Shown in pieces: positions 52,835-62,025 of a stretch of 64,000 nucleotides of DNA; position 1 is the stretch's first letter, and each line of letters starts with the position of its first letter. Position numbers and translations under genes: made by a program. Source of the DNA: Candidatus Wallbacteria bacterium (GTDB lineage Bacteria; Muiribacteriota; UBA6191; JACPRK01). The stretch covers positions 1 to 64,000 of the forward strand of contig JACQZN010000036.1 of the NCBI GenBank assembly GCA_016213845.1. The letters are read 5' to 3'. Under the pieces are notes generated by a model. That model searched no databases and was not told where the DNA came from. It saw only the letters and a list, made by a program, of their open reading frames with translations.

Positions 52835-54382
52835 ATGACGGTTGGCCTCACGTTCACGCGTTTCAGCACCCGCCGGACGCTGGCCATGGCGTGCGCTGGT
52901 GGCGCTTTTGCGGCGGCACTCGTTGCGCAGGACGGGTGGACCCTCGCTGGGCTCTCGGGGCGGCTGCTCGCAAGTCCGGGGATGCTCTCGGCCCGGGAGC
53001 GGGAGATCGTCCAAGCGGGCGAGATGATCACCGCGCCGGGGACTGGGGGCGGGCGTCTCTGCATCGTGCCGCTGGGAGCGGGAAGCTCCGCTATCTTCGA
53101 ACTGAAGGACGGGGAAGCCCCGCGGCGCATGGCGGCCGGAGTGCGCCTGCGAAGCGTGGCGGCGACGGCGCGGTTCGACGGGCGCCGGGTGGAGCTGGAG
53201 GCGCACCTGACGATCGAGTGCGCAGCGGTCGGGGTTCCGGCACGCCGTGCGCTCGCCTGGCAGCCGCCCGGGACCGTGACCGGCGTCTCACTGATGGACG
53301 GCAGCCGGGCCGTGCCCGTGGAGCCGTTGCCCGCGGCCGGCCTGCTCGTCTTCGAGCTGAATGCCTGGACGGGGACGCGGACGCTACGGCTGGCGGCATC
53401 CTTCGAGGAAGAGGACGAACCCGACCCGGCGGATCGCTTTGCGGCGTGGCTTCCGTGGGACCTGGACCCGGCATTTCCGGAGCGCGCCGAACTTTCGATC
53501 GCCTGGAAGGAACGTCCGGCCGGCATCCCGGTCGAAGGGAACGTGCAGGGCGAAGACCTGGTGTTTTCCTCTGGGCCGAGATCTCGGCGGCCGGCGTGGG
53601 GATACCTGCCCGGCCGATTCGAGACGGCGGCCGACGACCGGCTCACAGTGTCCGCCCCGGCCGGGTTGCAGGCCACCAGAGGGGCGGGCTTCGACAAGCT
53701 CAGCCTGAGCGGATCCGGAGGGGGACCTCCCCCGAACACCGCTCATCCTGAGCTTGTCGAAGGATGCCCGTCAGCCCAGTCCCCCTCGCGAGCAGCCGCG
53801 GCGCTGCCCTGGGCGCGGCGCGTGCTCGCGGCGCTCGAGAGCGAGCTGGGCCCGGTGGGCGACGGGGCCCGCGTCGACGTGGCGGCCGCCGGCTCGGGCC
53901 GCACGGTCGGCCGAACCGTGATCGTGCGGGAGCTGCCGGCCGGGTCCGCCTCACCGAACGACTGGTCGCCGGACGGGTGTCTCTTCCAGCTCGCCCACGA
54001 GCTGGCTCACCTGGCCTGGCCTGCGACGGGCGGCCACGACAGCCTCTCCGAGGGGTTGGCGCAGGTCGCGGCGTGGAGGGTCGCGGCGCGGCTGGGCGGC
54101 GTGGCCCGCGGACAGGCAGTGCTGGAGCACTGGCGCGAGCTCACGGCAGCCAAAGGCCTCGATGGAGCGCGAACGGTAGGCGGCCGCCTGGCGCGGCTGA
54201 CCGATCCGTTCCGGACGCACGGACCGGGCGATCCTGTCATCGAGGCGATCTACGCAGCGCAGCCGCTGGCCCTCCTGGAGCGGTGGGAATCGCTCAGGCG
54301 GGCGCGATTTTCTGCCGGCGAACAGGCAGCGCTGGCGCGAGAGCTCCTGGGCGACCCGCACGCGGACGGGGGCGCGCGATGA
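52835..54382 (+). CDS. Secreted gluzincin-like metallopeptidase-fold protein
   Basis: ATG 52835 gives 515 residues with a signal-like N-terminus (ACAGGAFAAALVAQ). The N-terminal 300 residues are beta-rich. The C-terminal part has FQLAHELAHLAWP (HExxH zinc motif, about residue 388) and, 20 or so residues on, SLSEGLAQVAA, the Glu of gluzincins. Between the two parts a REP-like element has entered in frame and is read as AHPELVEG. The gene starts a unit of four genes with 4-nt overlaps whose other members are pseudopilin-like. Proteolysis is inferred from the motif only. Confidence 0.7.
   Translation: MTVGLTFTRFSTRRTLAMACAGGAFAAALVAQDGWTLAGLSGRLLASPGMLSAREREIVQAGEMITAPGTGGGRLCIVPLGAGSSAIFELKDGEAPRRMAAGVRLRSVAATARFDGRRVELEAHLTIECAAVGVPARRALAWQPPGTVTGVSLMDGSRAVPVEPLPAAGLLVFELNAWTGTRTLRLAASFEEEDEPDPADRFAAWLPWDLDPAFPERAELSIAWKERPAGIPVEGNVQGEDLVFSSGPRSRRPAWGYLPGRFETAADDRLTVSAPAGLQATRGAGFDKLSLSGSGGGPPPNTAHPELVEGCPSAQSPSRAAAALPWARRVLAALESELGPVGDGARVDVAAAGSGRTVGRTVIVRELPAGSASPNDWSPDGCLFQLAHELAHLAWPATGGHDSLSEGLAQVAAWRVAARLGGVARGQAVLEHWRELTAAKGLDGARTVGGRLARLTDPFRTHGPGDPVIEAIYAAQPLALLERWESLRRARFSAGEQAALARELLGDPHADGGAR
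53741..53766. repeat. REP-like repeat inside a coding sequence
   Basis: GCTCATCCTGAGCTTGTCGA followed by AGGATG matches the copies at 52618-52688. In the reading frame it encodes HPELVEG, the known peptide signature of this repeat in other genomes (from memory). It sits in a Gly/Pro-rich linker, so the protein can tolerate it. Confidence 0.88.
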
Positions 54383-55074
54383 TGCAGCGCGTCACGGCCA
54401 GCCGCCGCGGCTTCGGCCTCGGCATCTTCATGGTCCTGGGCGCGGCGCTCCTGACGGCCATCTTCGTCGGCGCCTACTACCGCTACTCGCTGGGACTGGC
54501 CCGCGAACGCGCGCTGGCCAGCCTGGGCCTGGTCGCCTCCAACGTCGCCCGCTCCGCCATCGACGAGGCGCTCTATGACCTCTTCGCCCGCGCCAACATG
54601 CCCGGCGAAGAGCGCAGAAGCGGCCTCGATATCTTCCGCGAGCTCCGAAGCATCGAAGCCGGCCGCTCGTTCTCGTACGTCTTCTATCCTGAAAAGACCC
54701 GTTCAGTCTTCACCGACCCGGGCGTGCAAGCCGGCCCGGTCCAGGTCCGAGTCCGGTACACCACCGTCTCTTCCACCCTCGTCCGCTCGGGCGTGCGCCG
54801 GATCTCGCTCTGGCCGCCGCCCCGCATCTGCAGCACGCTCCAGATCACCTACCGCTCCGTCCGCCTCGCCGTCGGCCTCGTCGACTTCGAGTGCGCAGCG
54901 TCCGCCGGGGGCGCGCTGCCCGCCGTGAAACGGACCGCCTACCTGCGCAAGCAGTTCACGCTGGTGGAGCTCTCCCGGCAGCCCGCCCTCTACGCCGTGA
55001 ACATCAGCCCCATCAACCTGGCGTCCGGAGTCGAGCGCAGCCGCGGCGAGGCTGCAGAGGCGGCCGCTCGATGA
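54379..55074 (+). CDS. Pseudopilin-like/PilX-like membrane protein
   Basis: ATG 54379 overlaps the metallopeptidase stop by 4 nt. The 231-residue product starts with a short basic segment and one helix (RRGFGLGIFMVLGAALLTAI), similar in shape to minor pilins but without the Glu at +5, then an extracellular part with SLGLARERALASLGLVASN. It overlaps the next pseudopilin gene by 4 nt. A minor-pilin role is inferred from order and shape. Confidence 0.6.
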   Translation: MMQRVTASRRGFGLGIFMVLGAALLTAIFVGAYYRYSLGLARERALASLGLVASNVARSAIDEALYDLFARANMPGEERRSGLDIFRELRSIEAGRSFSYVFYPEKTRSVFTDPGVQAGPVQVRVRYTTVSSTLVRSGVRRISLWPPPRICSTLQITYRSVRLAVGLVDFECAASAGGALPAVKRTAYLRKQFTLVELSRQPALYAVNISPINLASGVERSRGEAAEAAAR

Positions 55075-55730
55075 GGCGCGGCTTCACGCTGCTTGAGCTC
55101 CTGATCGCCTCGCTGCTTCTGGCGACGCTCGCCGGGCTGGTCTGGGGACTGCTCTCGCTCGGCTCAGGGCAGTTCTATCGCGGCGGCCGAAAGACCGACG
55201 CCATGCAATCGGCGCTGCTGGTGCTCGAGGAGATCGCCGACGACCTGGGCCGCATGGTCGTCACCCCGCAGTTCGCCAGGGAGCCGGTGCGCATCAGCAA
55301 GGACCGCCGCAGCATCGCGTTTTCGGTCTTCGACCGCGCCCGCACGACAGACCGCGTCGTCGCCGGTTCCTCGGTCGTCTGGACGCTGGCCCCCGGCCCG
55401 CTCCCGGGCACAGTCGTGCCCGTGCGCAACGGCCAGCCTCGGCCCGCGCTGCTCTTGCGCGACTGGGAGTTGACCTTCTTCAGCATGCTCGACCCCGTGA
55501 GCCACGGACGCGACTACGTCCGAATCGCCGTCGAAGCGACCGGCGCCGATGCCACCGGCACCCACGCCTCCGTGCAGCTCGTGGAGTTGCGAGATTCGCG
55601 CCTGATGGCGTCGCTGTCCCGCACCTACCCGGTGCCCGCAGAGCTCCTCTCGGTCCCCGCGCCGGCGCCGCCGCCCGAGCTGCCGAGCACGCTCGTCGAC
55701 GCAATCGAGAAATCGAGGCGAGACTCGTGA
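55071..55730 (+). CDS. Prepilin-type protein, GspJ/PilW-like
   Basis: The 219-residue product has a textbook type IV prepilin leader and N-terminal helix: MRRG|FTLLELLIASLLLATLAG, with cleavage after Gly and the Glu at +5. The body (EEIADDLGRMVVTPQF, WELTFFSM) has the pattern of GspJ minor pseudopilins. It would be processed by a PilD-type peptidase that is not in the window, and be placed at the tip of a pseudopilus or pilus. Confidence 0.85.
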   Translation: MRRGFTLLELLIASLLLATLAGLVWGLLSLGSGQFYRGGRKTDAMQSALLVLEEIADDLGRMVVTPQFAREPVRISKDRRSIAFSVFDRARTTDRVVAGSSVVWTLAPGPLPGTVVPVRNGQPRPALLLRDWELTFFSMLDPVSHGRDYVRIAVEATGADATGTHASVQLVELRDSRLMASLSRTYPVPAELLSVPAPAPPPELPSTLVDAIEKSRRDS

Positions 55731-57097
55731 CCGCCCGCGCCGCAAGATCCGGCTTCGGCCTCGTCGAGATCCTCGTCGCCATCGCGATCCTCTTCGCCAT
55801 CCTCTTCGTGATGGTCTCGCTCATCGACTTCAACACGTCGACCACTCAAGGCAATCGCGAGTACCTCCTGGCCACGAAGCTCGCGCAGAACATGCTCGAC
55901 CGCTACGGCGCCTACCCGTCCTGGGAGCTGATGGAGCTGTTCGGTCCAGGAACCGACAGCCGCGGAACCGTGAAGACCGATCGCGTCCTCAACTCGGACC
56001 GGATCCTGACCAGCGACGAGATCCAGAAGCTCGGTATCTCGCGAGAGCTCTTCTACCATCCCGACCCGTCGGCGTCCGGCAGCGGATACCTCGAGGCGCG
56101 CGTCGACTGGGTTGGCCGCAAGGACCAGGCCCGCGCCGTGAAGCTGGGCCGGCTCGTGATGGACCAGCGGCGCATCCGGCTCCCCGGACCGCGCCGCGCA
56201 CGCAAGTCGAAGGAATCGGGCGACACGGCGCCGACCCCCGAGGAGACCGCACGCGCCACGACGCTTCCGGGAAGCGGCGTCGATGAAGGTGCCGGGTCGC
56301 CCGACGGAACGGACGGCGCCGAGGAAGCGGAAGGCTTGCCCCCGGACGAGACGCCAGCCGACGGCTCGGCCCCAGCCGCAAGCCGTGACCCGCAGGCGAA
56401 GGCCGAGGAGATCGCAGACGCCGAGGAGGCCAACCGGCAGTTCAAGGAGATGATGGAGGGGATGCTGCACGAGCACTTCCACGCCGGAGATTCGGATCAC
56501 CACGTGCAGGGCTGGGTGCGGAAGCTGGCGTCGGCAGCACCCGACCTCGACTGGAAAGCGGCCAACGAGTCGCCCGACTCCGCAGGCCGCATCGAAGCTG
56601 CGCGACGGACCCTGGAGACCCAGGAGATCCCGGACGGCACCTACCGGTACACCTTCCGCCGGGTGTCGTACCTGGACGTCCACCACGCCAAGGTCGATTC
56701 CGTCATCTACACGCTGGAAGCGACCGGCGCCCGGACCTACGTCCTCGTGCGCGAGACACGCAATGACATCGCCCGGCTGGAGGGCCGCCAGGTCCTGGAG
56801 CTCGGCGACCGCGCGCTCGTGGCGACGGCGGGGGCCGGCCGCGTCCCCGCCGCACACGTGGGCGTCACCGAGCGCCGCTGCTACGTGCTGGCACCCGGCC
56901 GCGACTCCGAAGGTCGAACGATCCCCTTCGCTCTCGAGATGACGCTGGCCACGCTCGAGCCCGCGCTCCCGCGCACCGCCTCCGAACAGGAAGCGCTGGA
57001 ACGCGTCGCGCCGCTCCTGGCCGCAGCCAAGGTCTCGCTCCGCTCCGCCTCCCCGCTGCCCGGCACGACCGCGTCGCGCCGGTTGCTGGGGTGGTGA
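55727..57097 (+). CDS. Prepilin-type protein, PilV/GspI-like, with long acidic insert
   Basis: GTG 55727 overlaps the previous stop by 4 nt. The leader is MTARAARSG|FGLVEILVAIAILFAILF, a class III signal with Glu at +5. The 456-residue length is about three times that of a usual GspI/PilV. A linker of Glu/Asp/Pro/Thr-rich sequence (about residues 155-230) joins the N-terminal part to a second domain with YRYTFRRVSYLDVHHAKVDS. It is the last gene of the unit; a G-run repeat follows. Confidence 0.78.
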   Translation: MTARAARSGFGLVEILVAIAILFAILFVMVSLIDFNTSTTQGNREYLLATKLAQNMLDRYGAYPSWELMELFGPGTDSRGTVKTDRVLNSDRILTSDEIQKLGISRELFYHPDPSASGSGYLEARVDWVGRKDQARAVKLGRLVMDQRRIRLPGPRRARKSKESGDTAPTPEETARATTLPGSGVDEGAGSPDGTDGAEEAEGLPPDETPADGSAPAASRDPQAKAEEIADAEEANRQFKEMMEGMLHEHFHAGDSDHHVQGWVRKLASAAPDLDWKAANESPDSAGRIEAARRTLETQEIPDGTYRYTFRRVSYLDVHHAKVDSVIYTLEATGARTYVLVRETRNDIARLEGRQVLELGDRALVATAGAGRVPAAHVGVTERRCYVLAPGRDSEGRTIPFALEMTLATLEPALPRTASEQEALERVAPLLAAAKVSLRSASPLPGTTASRRLLGW

Positions 57098-57110
57098 GGC
57101 ACTGAATCCT

Positions 57111-57172
57111 CTCAGGGGCTCCGGCCCCGAACCCTGGCCAAGGGGCCAATAGCCCCCTGGACCCCCGTTTGA
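57111..57172. repeat. Dispersed G-run palindromic repeat, copy 2 (reverse orientation)
   Basis: Read on the minus strand it runs ACGGGGGTCCAGGGGGCTAT, TGGCCCC and so on, matching the copy at 63756. It lies between the convergent pseudopilin unit and the Ser/Thr kinase gene. Nothing else is seen in 57173-57270. Confidence 0.78.
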
Positions 57173-57270
57173 TGCGGCTTTCAGACCTTCGAGGCCCGAC
57201 CTGGGCATCAAGAGTCAACAGGTCCATCGAGTGTTCGAGTCCGGTTGCGCTGTGACTCTCGGACCAGCGG

Positions 57271-59550
57271 CTACTCCTCGGCAGGCCTCCCGTTCTTCAG
57301 CGCCTGGAGCTCGCCCGCGGCGAGCTCGCGAACCTCGTCTACGCGCAGCAAGAGATCGAGGTCGCGGCGGGATGCGGTCCGTCCGGGGGCGCTCTTCGGC
57401 CCGGCGAGCGGGGCCAGCCGCTTCTCCATCGAGCGCCACTCGTCGATCGCCTTGCGGGAAGCGGCCGCATCGGGCACCTTGCCGGGCTGCGCATGGAGCT
57501 CGAGCCAGATGCGCTCGAGCTCCAGCTCGTAGCGCAGGAGCTCCTCACGCAACCGGCGGGAACGTGGGTCTCCGGGCCCGCCAGCCCGATCGAGTCGGTC
57601 CAGCACCCGCCGAACGGCGCCCAGGGAGCTCGCGTAGAGTGAGTACCGGCCCGCGACCACGCGCATCGCGTGCAGGAGCCCGCGCACCACGGCCGGGTCC
57701 TCCATCCGGTTCTCCGAGGCCAGCACCATCCTCTCGAGCGCGCCCTCCAGCCTCGCCTGGAGATCGGGGCTGGAGACGACACCCGCCGCTCGGGAGCTGG
57801 AAAGGCGCGTGATCGCCTCCGTGCAGGCCAGCGCGATGGACCAGGAGGTAGTGGGCGCCGGAATCCGGCGGCTGAGCTCGGTATGGACGTTCCCGGCGTT
57901 CCGGGCGATCCCTTCGCCGAAGTCGTCGAGGTAGATGGGGATCTTCGCCTGCCGGAACATGGCGACGTCGTCCGGGGCCCCGCGGACCCATTGGCGCAGA
58001 GTCCACTGCAGCCGGGCCCGGACCTCGACCAGCCCCGAGACAGCCGCGGCAGCCAGCCGGGCCGCGCGGCGCCCTGCCGAATCGGTCCCCACGGCCGCCG
58101 CCTCGAGCATGGCGGCCTTCCAGGGAGCAAACGACTTCCTGCAAGCTTCGAAGGTCTCCCGCATCGTCTTCTGGGGATCGATGCGCCGCGGGTGGTCGAG
58201 ATACCGTTCGAGCAGCTCCAGGGCCTCGACCGTCGAGGACTGAATGGCGGACGCGGCAGACCGGGCGGCCGGCAAGTCCGGGTCGGACTCGGCCGGTATG
58301 GGCGATAGCAGCATCGCCTTCCGGAGAATCGCGCTCGTGGGCAGCGCGACCTCGGTTGCAGCCGGCTTCTGGGCAGCAAGGGGCACCTTCGTGGGGGGCG
58401 TTGTGACAGCAACGGGCGGAGCCACAGGCGGCGCGGCCACCCGCGGCGCGAGCAGCCAGATCGCCAGCCCGACGGCCGGAAGACACGCGGTTGCGCCCCA
58501 CAAATGCCAGCGCGGCCGGGCCGCCGCGACGACGGCACGGCTGCTCGACACGACGCGCGTGCCGCTTCTGGGGCGCACCGAACGCGTCGAGCGCAACACC
58601 GTTGCAGGCCCCTCCGGGCGACGCAACGGAGCGGCAGCCGGTGCTGCGCCGCTCTTCCGGGCCACCTGGGGCAGCTCGCGTGCGGCCGCAGCCATCTCCG
58701 AGGCGTTCGAAAACCGGTCGGCGGGAAGCCGCGCCAGCGCCCGCTGTACGAACGCGTCGTACTCGGCCGGCAGCTCGGGCCGCATCGCTGTCAGGTCGGG
58801 GACCGGCTCTTGCGCGTGCATTCGGAGCAACTCCATCGGGTCCTCGGCCTCGAACGGCAATCGTCCAGCCAGGCACTCGAAGAAGACGACACCCAGGGCG
58901 TAGATGTCCGCGGCGGCGCTGGAAGGCTCTCCTTCCACCAGCTCCGGCGCCATGTACGCGGGCGTGCCGAGCAGCACGTGCGCTCCCGTCAGGGGACCCG
59001 CCGCCTGCAGGTCCTTGGCGATCCCCAGGTCACCCACCAGCACTCCCCGATCGCGACACAAGAAGAGGTTCGCTGGCTTGAGGTCCCGGTGCAGCACGCC
59101 CGCAGCGTGCAGGCTGGTGAGCACGTCCGCCGTCGTGGAGACCACCTCGCACGCCAGCCCGGGCGGCAGCGCGCCCAGCCTTTCGAGACGCCGCGCCAGC
59201 GTCTCTCCGTTCACCAGCTCCAGCGCCAGGACCAGTAGCCGGCCGGCCTCGGCGACCTCGAGCACCGCAACCAGGTTGGGGTGGGCGACGCGCGCCGCCA
59301 GCACGCCTTCCTGCAGGAACCGGCGCCGGGCCTGCGGATCGCGCGCGATGGCGGGCGCCATCACCTTGAGCGCCACCTCGCGGGAGAGCGAGAGCTGCGT
59401 GGCCCGGTAGACTTGTCCCATACCGCCCGAGCCGATCAACGCCTCGATCCGGTAGCCGGCCAGCTCCACGCCTTGCCGGAGCCGGGCGCCCGGCTCGGTC
59501 TCACTCGGATCGGCCGCAGCCTCGGGGACCGCCGGCGTCGTCGGCTTCAC
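57271..59550 (-). CDS. Membrane Ser/Thr protein kinase (PknB-like)
   Basis: The 759-residue protein has a complete kinase domain (about 30-300): glycine loop IGSGGMGQVYRA, Lys in ALKVM, catalytic loop LHRDLKPANLFL, DLG in place of DFG, and GTPAYMAPE. A basic linker and one membrane helix (GATACLPAVGLAIWLLAP, about 355-375) lead to a helical C-terminal part of about 380 residues with no PASTA repeats. It probably phosphorylates cytoplasmic targets in reply to a signal sensed outside. The gene stands alone; its target is unknown. Confidence 0.92.
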   Translation of the reverse strand: MKPTTPAVPEAAADPSETEPGARLRQGVELAGYRIEALIGSGGMGQVYRATQLSLSREVALKVMAPAIARDPQARRRFLQEGVLAARVAHPNLVAVLEVAEAGRLLVLALELVNGETLARRLERLGALPPGLACEVVSTTADVLTSLHAAGVLHRDLKPANLFLCRDRGVLVGDLGIAKDLQAAGPLTGAHVLLGTPAYMAPELVEGEPSSAAADIYALGVVFFECLAGRLPFEAEDPMELLRMHAQEPVPDLTAMRPELPAEYDAFVQRALARLPADRFSNASEMAAAARELPQVARKSGAAPAAAPLRRPEGPATVLRSTRSVRPRSGTRVVSSSRAVVAAARPRWHLWGATACLPAVGLAIWLLAPRVAAPPVAPPVAVTTPPTKVPLAAQKPAATEVALPTSAILRKAMLLSPIPAESDPDLPAARSAASAIQSSTVEALELLERYLDHPRRIDPQKTMRETFEACRKSFAPWKAAMLEAAAVGTDSAGRRAARLAAAAVSGLVEVRARLQWTLRQWVRGAPDDVAMFRQAKIPIYLDDFGEGIARNAGNVHTELSRRIPAPTTSWSIALACTEAITRLSSSRAAGVVSSPDLQARLEGALERMVLASENRMEDPAVVRGLLHAMRVVAGRYSLYASSLGAVRRVLDRLDRAGGPGDPRSRRLREELLRYELELERIWLELHAQPGKVPDAAASRKAIDEWRSMEKRLAPLAGPKSAPGRTASRRDLDLLLRVDEVRELAAGELQALKNGRPAEE

Positions 59551-59615
59551 ACCGTAAGTTTAGCCAAGAAGACGGCCGAAGTTCGTGACACAGGCGCGTC
59601 TTCGGGAAAACAAGA

Positions 59616-59645
59616 CCCCCGCCGGAGGATGAGAGCCGGCGGGGG
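59616..59645 (-). terminator. Rho-independent terminator of the Gly/Tyr-rich protein gene
   Basis: A perfect 10-bp stem (CCCCCGCCGG/CCGGCGGGGG) with a 10-nt loop is followed on the minus strand by a T-rich run (TCTTGTTTTC). It lies 90 bp after the stop at 59736 and ends that transcript before the kinase gene. Confidence 0.8.
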
Positions 59646-59735
59646 CTAAAGAACCGTTGAAATGGGGTCAGGGGGGAACGGGCGGGAAATCCCCGGATGA
59701 GGGGGCGTGGCCGCCCGGCCAGAGAAATTCGATGC

Positions 59736-60677
59736 TTACTTGGAGGTTCCGGCGGCGGCCTCGAGCGCCTTCTGGTAGGCGGCGCGGGAGGTCTCCATCG
59801 CGTTGCGGGAGGCGGTGGCGTCGCCACCGGCCTTGAGTGCGTTCTGGTAGGCCGCGACTTGCTCGAAGTAGCCCTTGCGCAGCGACTCGAGGTCGGTGCC
59901 CGGGGCGCCTGGGCCGTCCTTCATGAGCCCGCCGTTGACCGTGAGGCGTGTGGCCGCGGGCATATAGCCGCCGTAGCCGTAGCCCGGGTACGAGCCCACG
60001 CCACCGTAACCATAGCCCGGATAGCCGCCGACGCCGCCGTAGCCCACGCCGCCGTAGCCGTAGCCGCCGCCGTACGGGGAGCCGCCCTGGTACTGGCCGT
60101 AGCCGTAGCCGCCGTAGGGCGAGCCGTACTGGCCGTAAGCGTAGGGGTTGTAGAACGGCCCGTAGAAGAGGAAGTCGAAAACGGACTGGCCGGTGAAGTG
60201 CTGCCAGACGGCGTTGCCGACCAGGAAGCCCGCGATGCCGCCGAGGAGGATGCCCTTGAACCCGAAGTGCGCTCCGAGCACGGCGCCGACGACGGCGCCC
60301 ATCAGCGCCGGCACGATGGCCGGCGACATACCTCGGTTCAGATACGTGTTGTCGTAGTAGCGGTTGCCGTACTGGCGCGAGTAGCGCGGGTCGTCGTACG
60401 GGTTGTAGAGACCGCTCTGGTTGGCGCCGCCGATGGGCGTGTTGTAGCCCGGCACCGAGCCGACCGAACCGGGCAGCGTGCCCGCAGGGATGGTGCCCGG
60501 GTACTGGACACCGTTGACGACCGTCCCGCCAGGGTAGTTTCCGCTGGGGTAAGTGTTGGTCGGGTACGACCCGTAACCGGTTGCAGGCATCTGGCCCGGC
60601 GGCAACACCACCTGGCCGAAGCCAATTGCTGGCACCAGCAGCGCGACTACCAGTGCCGAGAAAGCGGACTTCCTCAT
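59736..60677 (-). CDS. Secreted Gly/Tyr/Pro-rich repeat protein with glycine-zipper segment
   Basis: ATG 60677 is chosen because AGGAGG lies 9 nt upstream (ATG 60683 is too close to it). The 313-residue product has a signal peptide (RKSAFSALVVALLVPAIGFG), a low-complexity Tyr/Pro/Gly stretch, a glycine-zipper membrane-like segment (PALMGAVVGAVLGAHFGFKGILLGGIAGFLVG) and repeated YGGVG/YPGYGYGG units, then a helical tail. Such proteins are usually envelope or surface structural proteins; no enzyme motif is seen. It has its own ribosome binding site and terminator and is separate from the pot genes upstream. Confidence 0.8.
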   Translation of the reverse strand: MRKSAFSALVVALLVPAIGFGQVVLPPGQMPATGYGSYPTNTYPSGNYPGGTVVNGVQYPGTIPAGTLPGSVGSVPGYNTPIGGANQSGLYNPYDDPRYSRQYGNRYYDNTYLNRGMSPAIVPALMGAVVGAVLGAHFGFKGILLGGIAGFLVGNAVWQHFTGQSVFDFLFYGPFYNPYAYGQYGSPYGGYGYGQYQGGSPYGGGYGYGGVGYGGVGGYPGYGYGGVGSYPGYGYGGYMPAATRLTVNGGLMKDGPGAPGTDLESLRKGYFEQVAAYQNALKAGGDATASRNAMETSRAAYQKALEAAAGTSK

Positions 60678-60819
60678 GTTCATAACCTCCTGACCTCTCC
60701 CGCCGGTGCCCATTTCAGGCCCGGCGCTTTTCATCAACGGGGACATGATCCCGGCACCTACTACGGGCGCCGAGCTCCGCAGGTTGCAAGAGCGCGAAAA
60801 TTCCCGTCACACAGGGAAT

Positions 60820-62016
60820 CTACCGGCTCTTGATCTCGGTCCACGCAGCGTCGTAGGCCTCGACCGCCCGCCCCACATCGTGGATCAGCTCCGTATGCGC
60901 CAGATTCTCCCGGGCCGGGAAGATCGCCGAATTCTCCCGGATGTGCGCGCTCACCTGCGGGACGCACTCCCGGTTCGGCGTCGAGTAGTAGCAGGCATTC
61001 ACGAGCTTGGCCGCGACTTCGGCTTCCATGACGTAATCCATGAAAAGCAGCGCCAGCTCCCGGTGCGGCGCGTTGCGCGGGATGCAGAGGTTGTCGAACG
61101 AGATCGTGCACCCTTCCTTCGGGAGGCAGTACCCAATGTTGGGATTTTCCTTCATCGCCTTGGCGACCTGCCCGTTGAAGCCCTGCACGAGCCAGGCGTC
61201 GCCCGAGAGCAGCATCTCGTGGAAGTTGCCGCTGTTGTAGGACTTCAGGAGCGGCTTCTGCTTCATCAGGAGCTCCTTGGCCTGCTGGATCTCGGCCGTG
61301 GAGGTCGTGTTGGACGAGTAGCCCAGGGAGTGGAGCGCGGCCGAAAAGTTCTCCCGCATGTCGTCCAGCATCGTGATCCGGTCCCTGTACTTCGGGTCCC
61401 AGAGCACCTTCCAGCTGTCGATCACGCCCGGCACCTTGTCCTTGCGATAGCCGAACCCGGTCGTGCCCCAGAAGTAGGGCACCGAATATCTGTTGCCCGG
61501 GTCGTAGGGCTTGTCGAGAAAGGCCGGGTCGATGTTCTTCAGGTTCTTCAGCGCCCCCTTGTCTAGCTCGGCCAAGAGGTTCTCACGGATGAGGATCTCG
61601 ACCATGTAGTCGCTCGGCACGACCAGGTCGTAATCGACGTTTCCGGCTTGCAGCTTGGCCAGGATCGCCTCGTTGGAGTCGTAGGTGTCGAACGACACCT
61701 TCACCCCATGGCGCTTCTCGAATTCCGGGAGCGTATCCGGCGCGAGGTACGCCGACCAGATGTAGAGGTTGAGCTTGCTCTCCTGGCGATGAGGCACCGA
61801 CTTCGCCCCCAGGATGAGGACCAGGGCGCAAAGACAGACACCCACCCACCGAGGAACGCGAACCAGAATCCGGGCGAGCACCAGCGCCCCGACAACGCAT
61901 GCGAAGGCCCCGACGACTATCCAGGCAATCGTCGCGGCCAGCCCGGGGGAGGCGAAATCCAACCGCCGCGCGACGACCAAGCAGACGAGGATGAACGCCA
62001 GGATCTTATGCCGCAT
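60820..62016 (-). CDS. potD: Spermidine/putrescine-type ABC transporter substrate-binding protein with multi-helix N-terminus
   Basis: The 398-residue protein follows PotD from about residue 80: SKLNLYIWSAYLAPDTLPEFEKRHG, DLVVPSDYMVEILIRENLL, VPYFWGTTGFGYRKDKV, MLDDMRENFSAALHSLGYS, EGCTISFDNLCIPRNAPH. These include the aromatic and acidic residues that hold the polyamine. Instead of a signal peptide the first 75 residues form three hydrophobic segments, so the binding domain stays tethered to the inner membrane. It follows potC by 9 nt in the order potA-potB-potC-potD. Confidence 0.9.
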   Translation of the reverse strand: MRHKILAFILVCLVVARRLDFASPGLAATIAWIVVGAFACVVGALVLARILVRVPRWVGVCLCALVLILGAKSVPHRQESKLNLYIWSAYLAPDTLPEFEKRHGVKVSFDTYDSNEAILAKLQAGNVDYDLVVPSDYMVEILIRENLLAELDKGALKNLKNIDPAFLDKPYDPGNRYSVPYFWGTTGFGYRKDKVPGVIDSWKVLWDPKYRDRITMLDDMRENFSAALHSLGYSSNTTSTAEIQQAKELLMKQKPLLKSYNSGNFHEMLLSGDAWLVQGFNGQVAKAMKENPNIGYCLPKEGCTISFDNLCIPRNAPHRELALLFMDYVMEAEVAAKLVNACYYSTPNRECVPQVSAHIRENSAIFPARENLAHTELIHDVGRAVEAYDAAWTEIKSR

Positions 62017-62025
62017 TTGGGCGCC

